NCBI GenBank assembly: GCA_023301245.1
Contig: JALZUV010000216.1
Location: forward strand, 1-5,041
Reading direction: 5' to 3'
Length of the DNA stretch: 5,041 nucleotides
Source: Rickettsiales bacterium
GTDB lineage: Bacteria; Pseudomonadota; Alphaproteobacteria; Rickettsiales; JALZUV01
The position numbers were made by a program, and so were the translations under genes. The notes beneath the pieces are model-generated. The model had not been told where the DNA came from. It searched no databases and saw only the letters and a program-made list of their open reading frames with translations. This document shows positions 5,015 through 5,041 of this stretch, piece after piece. How positions within the stretch are numbered: the first letter of the stretch is position 1; each line of letters begins with the position of its first letter.

Positions 5015-5041
5015 AAAAAGGCCAGTTAGTTTAAACTAACT
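5015..5041 (+). terminator. left part of a rho-independent terminator, cut by the window end
   Basis: An A-run and GGCC (AAAAAGGCC, 5015-5023) lead into the perfect 18-bp palindrome AGTTAGTTTAAACTAACT (5024-5041), which ends at the last base. If the next bases are GGCCTTTTT, the structure is a long stem with a T-tract on both strands, a bidirectional terminator 22 nt after the lipoprotein stop. The palindrome is seen directly; the completion is a prediction. Confidence 0.6.

Overview
The window is a compact folate-biosynthesis locus followed by a small secreted lipoprotein gene. No mobile element, CRISPR array, tRNA or rRNA is visible. The FolC sequence reads like the alphaproteobacterial branch of its family (for example HVYTSPHLVSFRERI), and the fused FolK-FolP protein resembles arrangements I recall from Rickettsiales and related lineages. 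Coding GC is intermediate. I infer a Gram-negative bacterium, probably an alphaproteobacterium of moderate GC. That placement rests on recalled family resemblance, not on a search.

Layout: bases 1-26 may hold the first codons of a further minus-strand gene. Then come folC (67-1311, minus) and folKP (1301-2494, minus), which overlap by 11 nt. A 48-nt divergent spacer (2495-2542) separates them from pabC (2543-3352, plus) and pabB (3342-4568, plus), which also overlap by 11 nt. An AT-rich gap (4569-4803) holds a weak hairpin, two DnaA-box-like 9-mers 20 bp apart, a 21-bp inverted repeat and candidate promoter elements. It leads into a 62-residue tyrosine-rich lipoprotein gene (4804-4992). The window ends inside what looks like the left half of a rho-independent terminator.

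How the genes work together: PabB, with a glutaminase partner PabA that is not in this window, makes 4-amino-4-deoxychorismate from chorismate, and PabC converts it to p-aminobenzoate. The FolK half of FolKP activates 6-hydroxymethyl-dihydropterin as its pyrophosphate, and the FolP half joins it to p-aminobenzoate to give dihydropteroate. FolC adds glutamate to make dihydrofolate and then extends the polyglutamate tail. The two divergent pairs therefore cover the pABA branch and the pterin-joining and glutamylation steps. FolE, FolB, FolA and PabA must be encoded elsewhere or be replaced.

The folate genes are conventional. The parts most worth a second look are the lipoprotein and its upstream region, the sharp AT-rich drop at the 3' end of folC, and some non-consensus residues in PabC and the DHPS domain.
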